A stretch of 41,141 bases of DNA from Dehalococcoidales bacterium (GTDB taxonomy: Bacteria > Chloroflexota > Dehalococcoidia > Dehalococcoidales > RBG-16-60-22): NCBI GenBank assembly GCA_016783105.1, contig JADHXF010000008.1, positions 1 to 41,141 of the forward strand. The letters are read 5' to 3'. Of the stretch, positions 40,478 through 41,141 are shown piece after piece (the stretch's first letter is position 1; every line of letters begins with the position of its first letter). The notes below the pieces were generated by a model that saw only the letters and a program-made list of their open reading frames with translations, was not told the DNA's origin and searched no databases. The translations under genes were made by a program, and so were the position numbers.

Positions 40478-41141
40478 TTACGTCTCCTTGTTCAGGTTGT
40501 CCAGAAATTCAGCATTGGTCTTCGTTTTGCGCATGCGGTCAAGGATGCGCTCGGTGGCTTCAACGTAGTTCGGTGAGTCAGAGGAAATCATGGCGACCAT
40601 GCGCCGCAGCAGCCATATCTTGCTCAGGCTGTTTTCGTCGACGAGCAGTTCTTCCCGGCGTGTGCCGCTGCGCTGTATGTCCATAGCCGGGAAGATGCGG
40701 CGTTCTGACAGCCGCCGGTCAAGGTGCAGCTCCATGTTCCCGGTGCCCTTGAATTCTTCGTAGATGAGTTCGTCCATGCGGCTGCCGGTGTCAACAAGGC
40801 AGGTGGCGATGATGGTCAGGCTGCCGCCCTCGGCGGTGTTGCGGGCGGCGCCGAAGAAGCGCTTGGCGGGGTGGAGCGCCACCGGGTCAATGCCTCCGGA
40901 AAGGGTGCGACCGCTCGAAGGCATCGCCAGGTTGTAGGCACGGGTGAGGCGGGTGATACCGTCCAGGACAATAAACACGTCCTTCCCGCTTTCCACGATG
41001 CGCTTGGCTCTCTCCAGGGCCAGCTCGGCGACGCGGGTCTGGTTCTCCACCTGCTCATCGAAGGTGGCGCCGATTACCTCTCCTTTGACGGAGCGTTTCA
41101 TATCGGTGACTTCCTCAGGGCGCTCCCCGATGAGGCAGACG
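40478..41141 (-). CDS. rho: Transcription termination factor Rho (5' part cut by window edge)
   Basis: The frame is open to the window edge, so only the C-terminal 220 or so residues of this hexameric RNA helicase are present. Recognisable parts are [30 protein letters not shown] (Walker B), [20 protein letters not shown] (Q and R-loop region), [16 protein letters not shown] and [13 protein letters not shown]. The ATG at 41101 is internal, not the start. The C-terminus is complete (stop at 40478). Confidence 0.97.
   Translation of the reverse strand, partial: VCLIGERPEEVTDMKRSVKGEVIGATFDEQVENQTRVAELALERAKRIVESGKDVFIVLDGITRLTRAYNLAMPSSGRTLSGGIDPVALHPAKRFFGAARNTAEGGSLTIIATCLVDTGSRMDELIYEEFKGTGNMELHLDRRLSERRIFPAMDIQRSGTRREELLVDENSLSKIWLLRRMVAMISSDSPNYVEATERILDRMRKTKTNAEFLDNLNKET

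Overview
The window looks like a chromosomal stretch of a Chloroflexota bacterium, most likely a Dehalococcoidia relative. This is inferred from the gene content and order: a nine-gene aromatic operon, the 'archaeal-flavoured' genes (an STT3-type oligosaccharyltransferase, a COG1900/NIL-ferredoxin/UPF0280 homocysteine cluster, a UPF0200-like kinase) and a Bacillus-type long SRP RNA. No marker gene here fixes the taxonomy. The sequence is GC-moderate and densely coded. I see no prophage, IS element or CRISPR array.

Layout. 1-1.2 kb: partial lemA, a tiny cysteine-rich ORF, a zinc-ribbon protein and tRNA-Val(GAC), all on minus. 1.35-2.9 kb: two convergent membrane proteins. 3.0-7.4 kb: dnaE and radC. 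7.4-12.1 kb (minus): three small membrane proteins, hpf, comFC, a zinc ribbon, thpR, an amidohydrolase and rplY/ctc. 12.2-18.2 kb: threonine aldolase; a minus-strand group of UPF0200-like kinase, dCMP deaminase and DUF362; then a CCA-adding-enzyme-family gene, a transglutaminase-like protein and an AT-rich unknown. 18.2-21.1 kb (minus): ispE, rsmA, SRP RNA and a metallophosphoesterase. 21.1-21.9 kb: a hicAB toxin-antitoxin pair with a palindromic operator. 21.9-24.5 kb: the three-gene homocysteine-synthesis cluster behind a strong promoter and a 120-nt leader. 24.5-28.5 kb: an unknown gene, thiL, a hotdog-HAD fusion, ndk and rsfS. 28.6-37.4 kb: the aromatic operon. 37.4-41.1 kb (minus): an unknown small protein, STT3 and partial rho.

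The most striking element is the leader of the aromatic operon (28621-28887). A consensus promoter is followed by a 26-codon ORF containing nine consecutive aromatic codons (YYYFYYFFW). Next come an antiterminator half-site inside the last codons of that ORF and a rho-independent terminator that shares its 5' arm with the antiterminator. This is a classical ribosome-mediated attenuator that would sense Tyr, Phe and Trp charging. It would control the whole route from erythrose-4-phosphate + PEP to chorismate, prephenate and the Phe/Tyr precursors (DAHP synthase, aroB, D, E, K, A, C, pheA, tyrA), in which successive genes overlap by 4-17 nt up to pheA.

Other notable signals are several promoters whose -10 box lies 6-10 nt before the start codon, indicating leaderless mRNAs; an apparent CTG start codon for rsfS; and a Met/Cys-rich upstream ORF ahead of the homocysteine cluster. 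All identifications come from reading translations and motifs by eye; no database search was possible.
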